A program made the translations under genes and the position numbers. From Phoronis australis (lineage: Eukaryota; Phoronida; Phoronidae), in the NCBI GenBank assembly GCA_002633005.1, contig NMRA01000616.1, forward strand, positions 175,378 through 239,377: 64,000 nucleotides of DNA, given 5' to 3'. Under the pieces are notes generated by a model. The model had not been told where the DNA came from. It did not search any database and worked only from the letters and a program-made list of their open reading frames with translations. Within the stretch, counting starts at the first letter, position 1; every line of letters starts with the position of its first letter. Shown here piece after piece: positions 38,401-46,100 of this stretch.

Positions 38401-39138
38401 TCAGTTAAATTAGATCAAGAAGTCTGGGTCTCCAGACCAGACGTTTGTTCCGTTGAGGCGAGCATCTATCCAACACGGAATTACTGTCACTGCCACGCAA
38501 AGCATAAATCGAACAACTTTCAACTCTTCACATGTTTTTGGTGGTGAAATTCCCGTGTAGTGCAACAAAGCGCGCATAAAGTCTCATTGTTTTTTCTCAC
38601 AGAGACCGAAGCATATCAATATGTTATTTAAGTTGTCCAAGGATTCCTTGAAGAAGTATCTCGGTGTATGATTGCGGGTGAATCTTGATAGTTCGCAGTA
38701 ATAAGACAAACTACCATTCGCCAGTCTCGAGGCGAATTCTGTTAAAAACAGCAATGAGGGCGAAGAGGTCTAAGTACAGAATGGCTTAGCCACCCCACTA
38801 ACTTTCCTTTTAATTAACCTTCATTCTCGGGCTTAGGAGAATACTAACTCTCATAATGAATTGGGCTGCACACTAAGAAACAGTACGGGTAATCCCAGGT
38901 AATTTATACTGAATACTTTTGTCATTTTGTACTGCAAACTCATATTGAAAGTTTGTAAACGTGACCAAAATCGTTCGATTTAATGCTAAATCTAAACCTT
39001 TGTAAATGTACAGTAATAACTCGTGATATTGCATGCAGGATCATTGGGACTTTGTCCAATTCTAAAGACTTCGCGAAGCAATTCAAGTGCAAGGCAGGAA
39101 CACGTATGAATCCGGTAAAGAAGTGCAAGGTGTGGTGA
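7699..39138 (+). CDS. Neprilysin-like M13 zinc metalloendopeptidase, 20 coding exons
   Basis: This family cleaves small extracellular peptides at the cell surface. Coding exons: 7699-7888, 16901-17146, 18543-18666, 20785-20938, 21145-21213, 21401-21517, 23421-23522, 23898-24040, 25582-25685, 26828-26946, 27431-27529, 28480-28557, 29975-30075, 31204-31314, 34588-34655, 35382-35461, 36439-36504, 37304-37399, 37787-37863, 39039-39138. They sum to 2244 nt in one consistent frame, 747 residues. Membrane helix at about 33-52 with a short cytosolic tail. Zinc ligands H599 and H603 and general base E600 (HELTH), third ligand E644 with D648 (ENIAD), transition-state H709 and R715, C-terminal CKVW. The ending RIIGTLSNS resembles neprilysin more than ECE. 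Odd points: about 18 residues are missing between residues 608 and 609 compared with neprilysin, the NAFY motif reads DAHY (558-561), and intron 9 has a GC donor. The 3' half is duplicated in inverted form at 49038-55333. Confidence 0.92.
8400..9700 (+). mobile_element. 5'-truncated LINE (Jockey/CR1-like reverse transcriptase) in intron 1
   Basis: The open frame to 9208 carries [13 protein letters not shown] (from about 8490), the catalytic YADD in [10 protein letters not shown], and a NYGILLWG-type thumb region, as in the reverse transcriptase of jockey/CR1-group LINEs. Upstream, [13 protein letters not shown] is readable in another frame, so a frameshift lies near 8480. The C-terminal part runs on past the stop at 9208, with another shift near 9330, and ends at a NYFR-stop near 9477. 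The 3' end is a short TAC repeat (about 9687-9700). Endonuclease and ORF1 are absent. A dead insertion in intron 1 of the protease gene, same orientation. Confidence 0.88.
10155..10739 (-). repeat. LTR, 3' copy of the gypsy-type element
   Basis: This left copy of the long terminal repeat is the 3' LTR, because the element reads on the minus strand. It shares long stretches with 12092-12746, for example the block around GTGGGTGGGTGCA and the block with TCTAGAATGTTCCA. It is about 70 bp shorter than its partner because of small deletions. Confidence 0.85.
11275..12016 (-). pseudogene. Degenerate gag of the LTR element
   Basis: An ATG at 12016-12014 starts a frame that resembles the N-terminus of vertebrate/invertebrate gypsy gag proteins (repeated Glu/Arg/Ala-rich coil). 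It soon hits stops. The open part 11616-11386 reads [20 protein letters not shown] and continues to a [14 protein letters not shown] motif, typical of the capsid. After a short deletion, [16 protein letters not shown] continues the same domain. The frame is broken at least twice, so it is non-functional. Confidence 0.7.
12092..12746 (-). repeat. LTR, 5' copy of the gypsy-type element
   Basis: This right copy is the 5' LTR in the element's own orientation. It ends next to the interior at 12091, where the minus strand reads ACA then ATTGGCGAGCACGCC, the expected place for the primer-binding site. The matching tRNA was not identified. Confidence 0.85.
13640..15130 (+). repeat. Direct duplication inside intron 1
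   Basis: About 13650-13850 and about 14900-15110 are related direct copies. Shared landmarks include GAGCAGTTG, then the AACAAACT...TAAAAATA block, then CAGTGGCAGAGAACCGT, then GCAATTTAGTCTGT. The first copy lies just upstream of the decayed exon-2 duplicate at 14066, so the segment was probably copied together with the exon start. Confidence 0.65.
14066..14121 (+). pseudogene. Decayed duplicate of the 5' part of protease exon 2
   Basis: After an acceptor (CTTTACAG, 14058-14065) the sequence GGTCAGGGAATACACATGTA parallels GGGCAGGGAATACTCATGTA at the start of exon 2 (16901), in the same phase. It encodes GNTHVP...EKHCTTSS and then a TGA at 14122, where real exon 2 encodes GNTHVH...EKYCTSPA. 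The similarity stops there. A short piece that would continue it, related to exon 2 codons for ACTSVAGS, is found at about 16814-16841. Confidence 0.7.
14122..16800. other. Intron 1 segment that appears to interrupt an exon-2 duplicate
   Basis: No gene is recognised. It starts with a G-rich run (GTAGTCAGGGGGGTTTGGGG, 14131-14150) of the kind seen at ends of invertebrate DNA transposons. A second G/C-rich patch at 15700-15860 contains a repeated CCCATGGGCATGGG-like motif. Small open frames up to 146 codons (15383-15823) look non-coding. Part of the span, 14900-15110, is a duplicate of 13650-13850. Confidence 0.45.
16901..17146 (+). CDS. M13 protease exon 2: start of the ectodomain (residues 64-145)
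   Basis: The acceptor is GAGATGCAG|GGGC. The exon encodes [18 protein letters not shown], then [19 protein letters not shown], the signature N-terminal part of the M13 ectodomain with its disulfide cysteines, and ends in an LVIKKALG helix. Donor G|GTGAGA, phase 1. Confidence 0.92.
17147..18542. other. Intron 2
   Basis: Bounded by GTGAGA at 17147 and TTTTCCAG ending at 18542. I see no exon-like frame, transposon end or other feature inside it. Confidence 0.6.
18543..18666 (+). CDS. M13 protease exon 3 (residues 146-186)
   Basis: It encodes [19 protein letters not shown], then [14 protein letters not shown] and SMLDLIR. This matches the conserved M13 segment with the KxxxxYxxCMD-like motif. 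Acceptor TTTTCCAG, donor CG|GTGAGT. Confidence 0.9.
18667..20784. other. Intron 3
   Basis: A 2.1-kb interval with no recognised gene or repeat. The open frame 20246-20437 has no recognisable motif. Confidence 0.55.
20785..20938 (+). CDS. M13 protease exon 4 (residues 187-238)
   Basis: The encoded [20 protein letters not shown] is the conserved LGGWP...W motif region of M13 enzymes. The later part, [18 protein letters not shown], takes the place of the usual F.V..D.KNS segment and is divergent. Acceptor GCTTTTAG, donor GGG|GTAAGG, phase 0. Confidence 0.82.
21145..21213 (+). CDS. M13 protease exon 5 (residues 239-261)
   Basis: A 23-codon exon, phase 0 at both ends, encoding [20 protein letters not shown]. 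It fits the position of the GL.LPSR.YY motif, in a diverged form. Acceptor AATTTTCAG, donor GAG|GTAAAT. Its short length makes it less certain than its neighbours, but the frame and order fit. Confidence 0.7.
21401..21517 (+). CDS. M13 protease exon 6 (residues 262-300)
   Basis: It encodes [17 protein letters not shown] and ends [13 protein letters not shown], matching the Y..YM...GELLG...FE..LA helices of the family. Acceptor CAATTCCAG, donor AAA|GTAAGT. Confidence 0.9.
21518..23420. other. Intron 6
   Basis: A 1.9-kb interval with no recognised exon or mobile element. Open frames inside (for example 22669-22872) show no family motif. Confidence 0.55.
23421..23522 (+). CDS. M13 protease exon 7 (residues 301-334)
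   Basis: The segment [18 protein letters not shown] corresponds to the YN.MT..EL...AP motif. Phase 0 at both ends. Acceptor TTGATTTAG, donor GCG|GTAAGT. Confidence 0.88.
23898..24040 (+). CDS. M13 protease exon 8 (residues 335-381)
   Basis: It opens with IDWLDYFK, the conserved IDW motif, and ends with [17 protein letters not shown], the region just before the NY..W helix. Acceptor ACTTTAAAG, donor AA|GTAAGT, phase 2. Confidence 0.9.
24140..24490 (+). repeat. Local direct duplication in intron 8
   Basis: About 24140-24300 and about 24360-24490 are direct relatives. GTTATTTTTTGTGAA followed by CGCCGACTTTGCACCCA occurs in each, at 24229 and 24431, about 200 bp apart. Non-coding. Confidence 0.75.
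25582..25685 (+). CDS. M13 protease exon 9 with a GC splice donor (residues 382-416)
   Basis: It encodes [19 protein letters not shown], the NY..W..V helix, followed by [14 protein letters not shown]. The frame continues into exon 10 only if the exon ends at ATTTATG and the intron starts GCAAGT (25686), a GC-AG intron. Acceptor GTCATTTCAG. Confidence 0.88.
25690..26590 (+). repeat. Direct repeat pair in intron 9
   Basis: About 25690-25830 and about 26470-26590 share AAATCAAGAG, then CTCTCAGTCAGTCCAACGTG, then a CAAACAACCAAA/CAAATCAACCAAA block and TTCCTCGGA. The copies are in the same orientation about 770 bp apart. No coding content was recognised between them. Confidence 0.75.
26828..26946 (+). 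CDS. M13 protease exon 10 (residues 417-456)
   Basis: It encodes [19 protein letters not shown] and then [13 protein letters not shown], matching the RW..C...T....G...G..YV..AF motif. Acceptor CCTAACAG, donor AAG|GTTGGT, phase 0. Confidence 0.9.
27431..27529 (+). CDS. M13 protease exon 11 (residues 457-489)
   Basis: It encodes [17 protein letters not shown] and then [15 protein letters not shown], corresponding to the W(L/M)...TK..A..K helix. Phase 0 at both ends. Acceptor CCTCCGCAG, donor AAG|GTGTGT. Confidence 0.9.
27948..27971 (+). repeat. AAAT microsatellite
   Basis: A short run of (AAAT)n in intron 11, about six perfect units. Confidence 0.9.
28480..28557 (+). CDS. M13 protease exon 12 (residues 490-515)
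   Basis: It encodes [20 protein letters not shown] and DEKYKG, matching the K....IG.P......LD..Y motif. Phase 0 at both ends. Acceptor TTTTTCAG, donor GGG|GTAAGA. Confidence 0.9.
28800..29139 (+). other. Possible fragment of a repeated acidic-N-terminus gene family
   Basis: In intron 12 an ATG at 28800 starts a short acidic frame ([20 protein letters not shown]) that stops at about 28904. In the neighbouring frame, [20 protein letters not shown] follows. An acidic start followed by a (Q/R)PY.F.P motif recalls a gene family that is multicopy in many invertebrates, but no cysteine-rich continuation is visible. If real, it is a frameshifted fragment. It could also be chance. Confidence 0.25.
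29975..30075 (+). CDS. M13 protease exon 13 (residues 516-548)
   Basis: It encodes [20 protein letters not shown] and then [12 protein letters not shown], matching the region of the M13 fold before the W...P..VNA.Y motif. This is the last exon that is not duplicated in the right palindrome arm. Acceptor GTTTCAG, donor CA|GTAAGC, phase 2. Confidence 0.9.
31204..31314 (+). CDS. M13 protease exon 14 with the diverged NAFY motif (residues 549-585)
   Basis: It encodes [20 protein letters not shown] followed by [11 protein letters not shown]. In neprilysin the substrate-binding motif is NAFY; here it reads DAHY. The AGILQPPF segment is the classic M13 signature. Acceptor CTTTCAG, donor AA|GTAATG. 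The exon is duplicated at 55223-55333 (intact) and 42578-42686 (broken). Confidence 0.93.
32180..32413 (+). repeat. CT microsatellite containing an assembly gap
   Basis: A (CT)n run is interrupted by 185 undetermined bases (32200-32384). The true length is unknown. It lies in intron 14. Confidence 0.95.
34588..34655 (+). CDS. M13 protease exon 15 with the HELTH zinc site, copy A (residues 586-608)
   Basis: It encodes [21 protein letters not shown]599 and H603 bind zinc and E600 is the catalytic base. Acceptor ATTTCAG, donor G|GTAACT, phase 1. Three further copies of this exon exist at 41596-41663 (-), 47108-47175 (+) and 53542-53609 (-). Confidence 0.95.
34656..35381. other. Intron 15, where a family-typical exon segment is missing
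   Basis: In neprilysin about 18 residues, including a paired Trp (WW), lie between FDD.G and the following cysteine helix. No TGGTGG-containing or otherwise convincing small exon is visible in this intron, and the equivalent intron of the minus-strand copy does not show one either. Joining exons 15 and 16 directly keeps the frame. Confidence 0.6.
35382..35461 (+). CDS. M13 protease exon 16 (residues 609-635)
   Basis: It encodes [20 protein letters not shown], matching the F....QC...QY segment of neprilysin. Acceptor CATTTTCAG, donor TAT|GTAAGT, phase 0. Confidence 0.92.
36439..36504 (+). CDS. M13 protease exon 17 with the ENIAD third zinc ligand (residues 636-657)
   Basis: It encodes [20 protein letters not shown] and ends with FK. 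E644 is the third zinc ligand and D648 supports a zinc-bound histidine. Both residues are kept. Acceptor GTCCACAG, donor AAG|GTAAGA. Confidence 0.95.
36620..37080. repeat. Imperfect trinucleotide-rich (ACC/ATC) tract in intron 17
   Basis: A low-complexity run dominated by CAC, ACC and ATC triplets in the + strand (for example ACCACCACCACAATCACAAT near 36678). A related inverse tract lies at about 51150-51570 in the right palindrome arm, with different fine structure. Confidence 0.7.
37304..37399 (+). CDS. M13 protease exon 18 (residues 658-689)
   Basis: It encodes [20 protein letters not shown] and then [12 protein letters not shown], matching the AY.A.....E..LPGL..T..QLFF..FA motif. Phase 0 at both ends. 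Acceptor CCATCAG, donor CAG|GTGAGT. Confidence 0.95.
37787..37863 (+). CDS. M13 protease exon 19 with transition-state His and Arg (residues 690-714)
   Basis: It encodes [20 protein letters not shown] and then TPARYR. H709, followed six residues later by R715 (completed by exon 20), corresponds to H711 and R717 of human neprilysin. Acceptor CTACAG, donor AG|GTGAGT. Confidence 0.95.
39039..39138 (+). CDS. M13 protease exon 20 with the C-terminus (residues 715-747)
   Basis: It encodes [20 protein letters not shown] and then [13 protein letters not shown]-stop. The ending MNP..KC.VW is the invariant M13 C-terminus. The acceptor is CATGCAG at 39032-39038 and the stop TGA is at 39136-39138. The long minus-strand open frame over the same bases is only its shadow. 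Confidence 0.95.
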
Positions 39139-39294
39139 ACCAGAAGCCCAAGGACATTTCTAGGAGCGAAAGAGGACGAAATATTGCCTTGGATATTATT
39201 ATTCAAATTAACTGCATGTATTGAATGAATATTCACTGCGCTGTTACCTAGCATAGTTTATTTGTAAACCGACCTTAAAAACTTATCTATGGAA

Positions 39295-39300
39295 AATAAA
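39295..39300 (+). promoter_or_regulatory. Poly(A) signal AATAAA of the + strand protease gene
   Basis: AATAAA lies 157 nt past the stop codon, a normal distance. The equivalent hexamer is conserved at the same distance in the minus-strand copy. Confidence 0.7.
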
Positions 39301-40430
39301 TATTGAGACGGTAGAAGTCATGAGCATAAGCCAGCGTTATACAGAGACAGTGGCTACGGATTACCGGTGTTAATCTGCGGTAACTTTATTGCATATCAGT
39401 ACCGAACTTGTGTGCCTCTAAGAGCACGTGCAAACTTGCTTTGAAAATTCAATGTACCTTTTAGCTTTACCATATGTAGATACATGTATGTTGTAATTGG
39501 TTTGATCAAGAATAAATTTGGGAAACACATTCCATTTTCTAATAGCATTTTCTCGTTTCTGCTAGTCATAAGGGAACTCGTACTCTAACAGTTGGCCTTT
39601 TGTCATCCTGACGCTCAATCAGGAAAGTTAAGAGGTGGTAGATTTTCAAAAATCAATCTATACCTCAAAATTCAAAACTATTTCATTTTTTGTACTTAGA
39701 TAGGTATCCTATCAAAAATTTAAATGCCACATTTTATGCACCCAATGACCCTTAATTTCACCGTTGGACCTTCAGACCACAATTGGTTATAATATCGGTC
39801 TCGATAACTGTATGCTTTCAGCAGCGAAAATAAGAAATCTTACAAAATAGATTGAAAGTTATGCTTTGGTGGCTGGAAGAACCAATTTATACTGTGCATA
39901 ATTATTTGGCATTGATTCAAAATTGACAGCTTTGTGCTAGACAGGGGAGATAATCCATAGACTACCTTTCCTAGGAAATTTTATTGGCTGCTTCGTGTCC
40001 CTCTTAGTCTACAGCCACATTGCACCTTGTAGCCTTATGTAACTTTTTGAAAAAACATACTTCCTTACATTCTTTTGAAAATTGTCTTACAAAACTGTCT
40101 ATTTTGGAAATGATGAGCAGAGATTATAGAGCATTGGAACGCAAATTTGAGTTCTCCGACGATATAGAGTATCTTAGAATGCTCTTCGATAAGAAGTGGT
40201 GACGACAATTTTGGAAAACGAACTCAAAAGGAACTGTAGAACAGATCCTCACAGCTGACTCGAACGCACTAGAAACAAAAAAATGGCGGGAAATTCTTAA
40301 CCCCCTCAACGTCACTTCCACTGTAGTGCACGACTAATTAATGATATTATGGAGAGCCGTAATTAATTGAAACACATGTCTGGTATTATCAACGAACCGT
40401 AATTTACTAAAAGTGACATGAAAGATACAT

Positions 40431-40633
40431 AAGCGGACTTAGGGAGGGCAGGGGACCCACCCTCCCTCCCCTTGGGTGCCGGAAGCAAAACGATTCTCTG
40501 AAACAAAGGTCCACATCCTCGGCCCCCGCCACCCACAATTTTCGGGCCGCCTGTGCACGTACAACCGCGCTTTGCCCAATTCTCCGAGGCAACATGTTCG
40601 GCCCCCCTTATGGTATCCTAGGTCCGCCACTGG
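40431..40633. mobile_element. MITE-like insertion, about 0.2 kb, hAT-type ends
   Basis: A GC-rich 203-bp block has inverted ends: AGCGGACTTAGG at the left, and CCTAGGTCCGCCACTGG at the right, which reads CCAGTGGCGGACCTAGG inverted. CAGTGGCGGA-type ends are common among non-autonomous hAT elements. The right palindrome arm lacks the block: its sequence runs from the equivalent of GACATGAAA straight to GCTCTCC near 48078-48090. It therefore inserted after the duplication. Minus-strand frames across it are not genes. Confidence 0.7.
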
Positions 40634-40969
40634 AAAAATGCTCTCCTCTTTAATAGATTTGTGTTAAGTACATGCATACGATAGTAGCATTGACCTTAGT
40701 TATCGAAAGCCAGTGGCGGTTTAATATGCACATAGGTGTGAGGGATCGCTGCTAAACTGAGCCGTCGGCACCGTCAGAAGTCGTACAATGCAGAGATCAT
40801 ATAATATACTAGTATTTCAATCTGCATACAGAGCGCACCATAATCTGCGAGACACTTTGCTTCTGGGTTGACTGAATCTAATAATTCGAATGTAGTACTC
40901 TGGGATCCAACGCAACGATTTTTGTTATCCGTAAAGTGTTAACTGCAAACATCATGGTTCTCAACTTGC

Positions 40970-42686
40970 AGAAAGGTCATCTACTGAATATTTTGAGTAC
41001 TGTTATATAAAACAATGCGTCTTCACTCTGAATTTTCACCGTACTTAGCGGAAAAAGAAAGCAAAATAATCAAGAGGGTCGACGACTGATTAAAGAACAG
41101 GCAGCAAAAAAAGGTCTTCGGGAACAATCTTCATTTCCTATCATGGTCTACCGTAACAAGGTTTTGGTGGCTAAGAGAAGCTAGAAAATGTACAAGCTGA
41201 GTCTCCAGTACAAGACGGTGGTGAACTCTTGTTCTAAAAACTCAAGGTGACACAAACAGAAACCCCTCAAATCAGGTGAGAGAAGAGCTCGTGTTTGGCA
41301 ATATGCTTGGAAGCTTACGAGCACACACTAGCAACATGGCGACCACATAATTATTAAGTGATACGGAATTCAATGCTTCCGTTCTATATGCAAAGATTTC
41401 TCGTTTCAAGTGAAGAGTAAGTGTCTTGGTTCTACCTAACACAGACGAGTAGGTTCTCTTTGTCAAGTAGACAACCTGTTCCACATTATGTAGAGGCTGT
41501 TAAATTCCGGTTTGTCCCGATTGCCTCTCCTCTCTTCTTGTTAGGCAACTCGAGGAAAACTTGTCTCTTGCATCATCACTTCACCAATGACTTACCTCGA
41601 CTGTCAAAAGCGTGTGTCAATTCCTGCCCATGCACTGTACCGAGAGCTCCAGAATTCAGGGATCTTAAAATCATGATGACCTCATAAATAAATAGAAAAT
41701 ACACCATCGTGTAGAGAATTATACAAGCAATATCGAAATTAAACGGATGCTAAACCTATTTAGGCCTATGAAAACATATAATTATACAAGTGGTTCCATC
41801 AAATTCTCTGAAATAAGATAATGCTCAGTAACTATCCACAAACCTCGAAAGTTTTGATATTTTTTCTAAATCTGTTAAACGGGCAGGAGTGAACTATGCT
41901 TTAGACGAGTAAAAATGACAATATCATTAAAAGCCACCCGGCAAAATGAGACACAATATCCAATCTGTGACGCAAATCAGTATAAAATTTAGTTGAAACC
42001 TGCTTTTAACATTCAATTGGTACACCGATGATGCATTGTAGGTGACAGAATGATGGCTGATTGAAATCAACAAAACAGTGTCTAGCATCCTTTTAAAAAT
42101 TAAGATGTGGGTCTTTTATTGAGAAATCTTTTGTGTCTTGTCAAATATCCTCTCCTTTTTAACAAAATACTTTTTATTATAATCCTGTGAGTAATCGAAT
42201 TTGTGTTTTTACTCACCTGATCTGCCTGATATCGGATAAATGTCACCAAAGTGTTAATACCCTTACCAGTTAGCCCCAGTAAAATGTTCGAAGTTTATTA
42301 ATCGACATCTTAAGTACGCCATATTGTGCTTTCAAAGGTAAGCTAAAGGGTTCATATTCCTTCACAAATTAGCGTGCCTGGCACGTTGGGGTGTGAATAT
42401 ATGCAATGGCAAAGGTTTTTTGTTTTGTTTTCGGTTTTTAAGAAGAAAATAAGTTGTGATTTCATTTCCGGAGTACAACTCACAAAGGGTATTTGGAACT
42501 TGTCTTTGTTTGAAATTAAGGATTTTGGTTGTGGTAAACAAGGTCGCTCTCAGTTTAGGGATGCGTTGTTACATTACTTGAGACATTGCCGACCATAAAA
42601 GGGTGGTTGAAGTATTCCAACCATGAAAAAATTCATTGGTGAGCGGTTTGTAGTGCCCATTGTCAACCTTCAACATCATACCCCAC
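40970..42686 (-). pseudogene. Inverted decayed fragment of protease exons 14-16 (copy B)
   Basis: Minus-strand relatives of three exons appear in order. 42578-42686 is exon 14-like: HYKPLTNE is readable, then a one-base loss shifts the frame. 41596-41663 is exon 15-like: HELTH has become QELTH and the preceding LG is HG, so the first zinc ligand is gone. About 40970-41048 is exon 16-like: the acceptor CAG has become CCG, the donor GT has become GC, and there is an in-frame TGA. No exon 17 or later follows. It cannot make an enzyme. Confidence 0.88.
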
Positions 42687-43150
42687 CTGAAAAAAGAACA
42701 ATAACGTGACTTCAGCACGGGAAAGTTCCTGAAACTGATATAATTTGCATGGAACGTCCTTTTTTGAAACTGTCTTTCAGTTTTCGTGTTTACAACCATT
42801 CGCTTTATAAAAAGCATTAGATTTTTTACAGTAGCCCGACGGAATTCATGCCTGGTTTGTGAGTGTGTAAGACAGCACCGCACGGTTGGATATAAACTTG
42901 GTTTCATCTTCTCAAGATTACGGGATTATGGTGGTTATTAGTTCACTAATGCGACTCATGCTTTAAAAATATTGCCGCTAGGAGAGACATATACACATTA
43001 TCCTATAATGTTTTTAAATACTTTAATTATACGATTTCCAAGAGCAGCTGGATGCTTTCGATCACTGTCGCTTATCTCGATCTCTTTAAGCTATTCACCA
43101 GTAAATGGAATTCAACTGTCCTTTATCCATTCGGTCACTCGCAGAACTTA
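42216..43150. other. Palindrome spacer, left part
   Basis: Continues the copy B homology upstream of its exon 14-like piece out to about 43140, where it still resembles the intron before exon 14 at 31000-31200. About 240 bp at 42800-43045 interrupt that homology without a recognised identity. The right arm lacks this part: it meets the LINE directly. Confidence 0.6.
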
Positions 43151-46100
43151 CTTTAAACATTTGATGGAACTGTGCTCAACCGTCATCTTCAGTTGGTCTC
43201 CCACTGTCCTTAATGGTTTCGTCCCTAAACCAAGACCATCTCTAGTAGGCGGGACAACAGAGTTGATCAGGCTCTGCCTGACGGTTGTTGATGTTATTGC
43301 TGTTGGTGCTTCATCCATATCCAACAAGATGCCTGTTCAGCTTCGGTGGCCACGTCGCGGAGAAGAACCTTCTTTCCTGTCGCAGAGACGCCCAGAGACC
43401 TTGCCATAGCAGTAACCGAGCTGGCCGGAAAACCACGGCAACCAACCTCCACGGAAAAACTCCAACACCTCCAGCCGTTAACGTGGCAGTCACTCCTCAG
43501 ATCAGTATATTTCAGGTTCTTCCGCTCGTGTGCCTCTTCTACCCTACTCTCCCACGGAATGGTGAGCTCGATCAGGATGATCTGGTGGGAACTATCCGAA
43601 TAAAGAATCAAGTCAGGGCGCTGGGTAGTCTGGACAATGTGCTGTGGGAAGGATGACTGGTGACCGGCAAGATCAACCCACAATTTCCAGTCGTTGGCTG
43701 TGTGAAGGATGCCTTTCTGCGCTGGTGACTTCTTCTTACTTGCCTCATCGCCACTTCTTCTGAAACTGATAAATTCGATCCGGTGGCTTCTTGACTTTGG
43801 TTTACTTTTGACTTCGTCAACCAACACCCTTGCGAAAACTTTCAGTACCTGGTTGTGCCGGTAGGTGTACTTTCCTGATGCCAAAGACGCGCTGCAAGAT
43901 GACAGAATGTGTTCTAAAGAACATCTGCGTCCACACTGAATACAGCTCGGGTTGTCAGTAAGACCCCAAATAGCAAGGTTGCTGGGAGTAGGCAGTACAT
44001 CATAAACAGATCTGATGAGAAACTTTGCTTTCAAAGGCGACATCTTCCACAAGTCCGCCCACTTTATTTCCCTTTGCAAGACTTTGTCCCACTTCGTCCA
44101 CGCCCCCTGCTGACCCATCTGAACTGCTCGGGCATACCTTCCTTCGTTCTCTGACAATCTAACTTCTCTGATTATTCTGTCTCTGTCTGGGTTTTTAAGT
44201 CTCTTCCTTGCTGGATTCCCGGTCTTGTAGCCCAGTCCTTGCCTACCCTGGCAAGCACTCCCTATCAGTTGCTTGTGCCTCAGCCGGCTTTCTGCTTCGC
44301 TGATTGCCGACGTGGTGGACCACTTACTGCCGGTACGTGACTGGGTGATGCAACCACTGATAGCCTGGTCAGATGTATTCCGCAGAGTGATACTGGCTCG
44401 CACTTTGGTAACTTTATATTCCTCCACCACAGATGAGACCGGAAGAACGAGTTTCGATGACTTGCAGTACAGCCCGACGTTGCTGAATGATGCAGGTAGA
44501 CCAAGCCACCTTCGAATGAACCGGCTCGCTGCTCTTTCCATTTCCTCAGCTGAAGACGACGTGACGTCGTAGATTAACAGTGGCCACATAAGTTTCGGGA
44601 GCAAGATGAACTGGTAGCACCAAAGCTTGAATCTTCCGGGTATGCCGTCTTTGTCGATCTTCTCAAGCCAAACCTTGAGCTGGGCTTTCACATCCTTGAC
44701 ACGGGATGTGTCTCGTAGGCTGCTATCATAGTACTTGCCAAGGCACTTGACTGGTTGTTCACTTATTGTTGGAATTCTGCATCCTGCTATCGAAAACGTC
44801 TGTCTCTTGAGCAACACGCCTCTGTTGATAATTAGTGATCTGGACTTCTCTGCCTTGAATGACATACGGGCCCATTTAGTGAGCTCTTCTAGGCAACGGA
44901 GAATTGTTCTGGCTCCCACTGGTGACTCTGTCACAATTGTAATGTCGTCAACAAAAGCTCTACATGACGGCTGTCTGACTTCATCTAGCTTGGGACCTCT
45001 TCGCTCAGATTGGGCTCTCTTCAGCAGGACATTCATTGCCATGATAAACAGGATGACTGAAATGGTACAGCCCGTCATAATTCCTTTTTCAAGGTGTTGC
45101 CACTTCGTAGTGAAGTTGCCGACTGTGAAACGCATCACACAGGAGCTATAGTATGACTTCACTATACTCTTGACTTTCTCAGGAATGTGGTAGATGTCCA
45201 TGGCACGATAAACTAATACATGTGGTACCGAACCGTACGCATTTGCCATGTCGAGCCACACCATAGACAGATTCTTCTTGCCCTTCTTCGCTCGGTGTAT
45301 GAGTTCACTTATGATAGAATTATGTTCCAGGCATCCAGAAAAGCCTGGTACCCCGCCTTTCTGTGAAGATGTGTCAATATACTTGTTCTTGATCATGAAG
45401 TCTGTCATTCTGCCGGATAGGATTGCTAAGTAGATCTTTCCTTCCACGCTAAGCAGTGAAATTGGTCGAAACTTGCTAATCTGCTTCGAGCCTTCTTCTT
45501 TCGGAACATAAACTCCTTCAGCTCGCCCCCACTGGGCTGGAACTATGCCCTTCCTCCAGAGGATCTTAAACAGCTTCCAGAGCCTTTCTCTCAACTTGGG
45601 ACACATCTTATAGACCTTGTAGGAAATTCTACTTGGACCAGGGGCTGACCCCGATCGGGCTTTCTTCACAATGCTATCCACTTCTGACTTCTTAATGTCC
45701 CCCAGATCAAAACCTTCGTCCGGTAGATCTTCAGCCTCTACATCTGGGAAGTCGCCAAGGGGAGTATCTTTCAACTCATCACTGTGAATTTTGGCAAGGT
45801 GATCCTCCAAGTCTGCCCGGGTGCAGGTAAGTGTTCCGCTTTTGCTCTTGCCTAAAAGCCTTGAAGCATACTGGTAGGGGTTCCTAATGAATTTCTCTCT
45901 CTGCCTTGACCGTTTCTTCCTATTTTGTGCACCTCGTTCTGCTTTGCGGAGGGACAATAGTCGCTTGCGGGCCTCAGATGTCAGGTGAGTTATTCCTGCT
46001 TTTTCGTGCTCAGCTGCACTCTTCCACAAGCGACGGAGTTCTCTAAGCTCTCTGCGGATAGTCACTATTTCCCGTTGTCGTCTGTTTGGTCCTCGTGGGT

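Larger units (their letters stand above)
30640..42215 (+). repeat. Left arm of a large imperfect palindrome
   Basis: Exons, introns and the 3' flank of the protease gene here recur in reverse orientation at about 46560-55925. Paired landmarks from the gene's last exon (39039 with 49137) through exon 18 (37304 with 50920) give coordinate sums near 88170-88220, so the symmetry point is near 44090. The outermost match seen is AGGTCATCGA (30655) with its inverse at 55897-55906. Inner parts near 41000-42200 pair with sums near 88700-88760 because of indels. Exons are nearly identical between the arms, and introns are clearly alignable by eye with many indels. Confidence 0.88.

Noticed and set aside
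38940-39254. A 104-codon minus-strand frame with a close relative at 48922-49191 on the plus strand
   Set aside because: Its conservation is explained by the palindrome: it is the antisense shadow of the last protease exon, which has the correct splice acceptor and the family C-terminus on the other strand.
40407-40667. Three overlapping frames of 62-63 codons near 40500
   Set aside because: They come from the GC-rich MITE insertion, which is absent from the other palindrome arm.
43285-45433. Plus-strand open frames up to 138 codons across 43285-45433
   Set aside because: They lie antisense to the uninterrupted LINE polyprotein and have no family motifs of their own.
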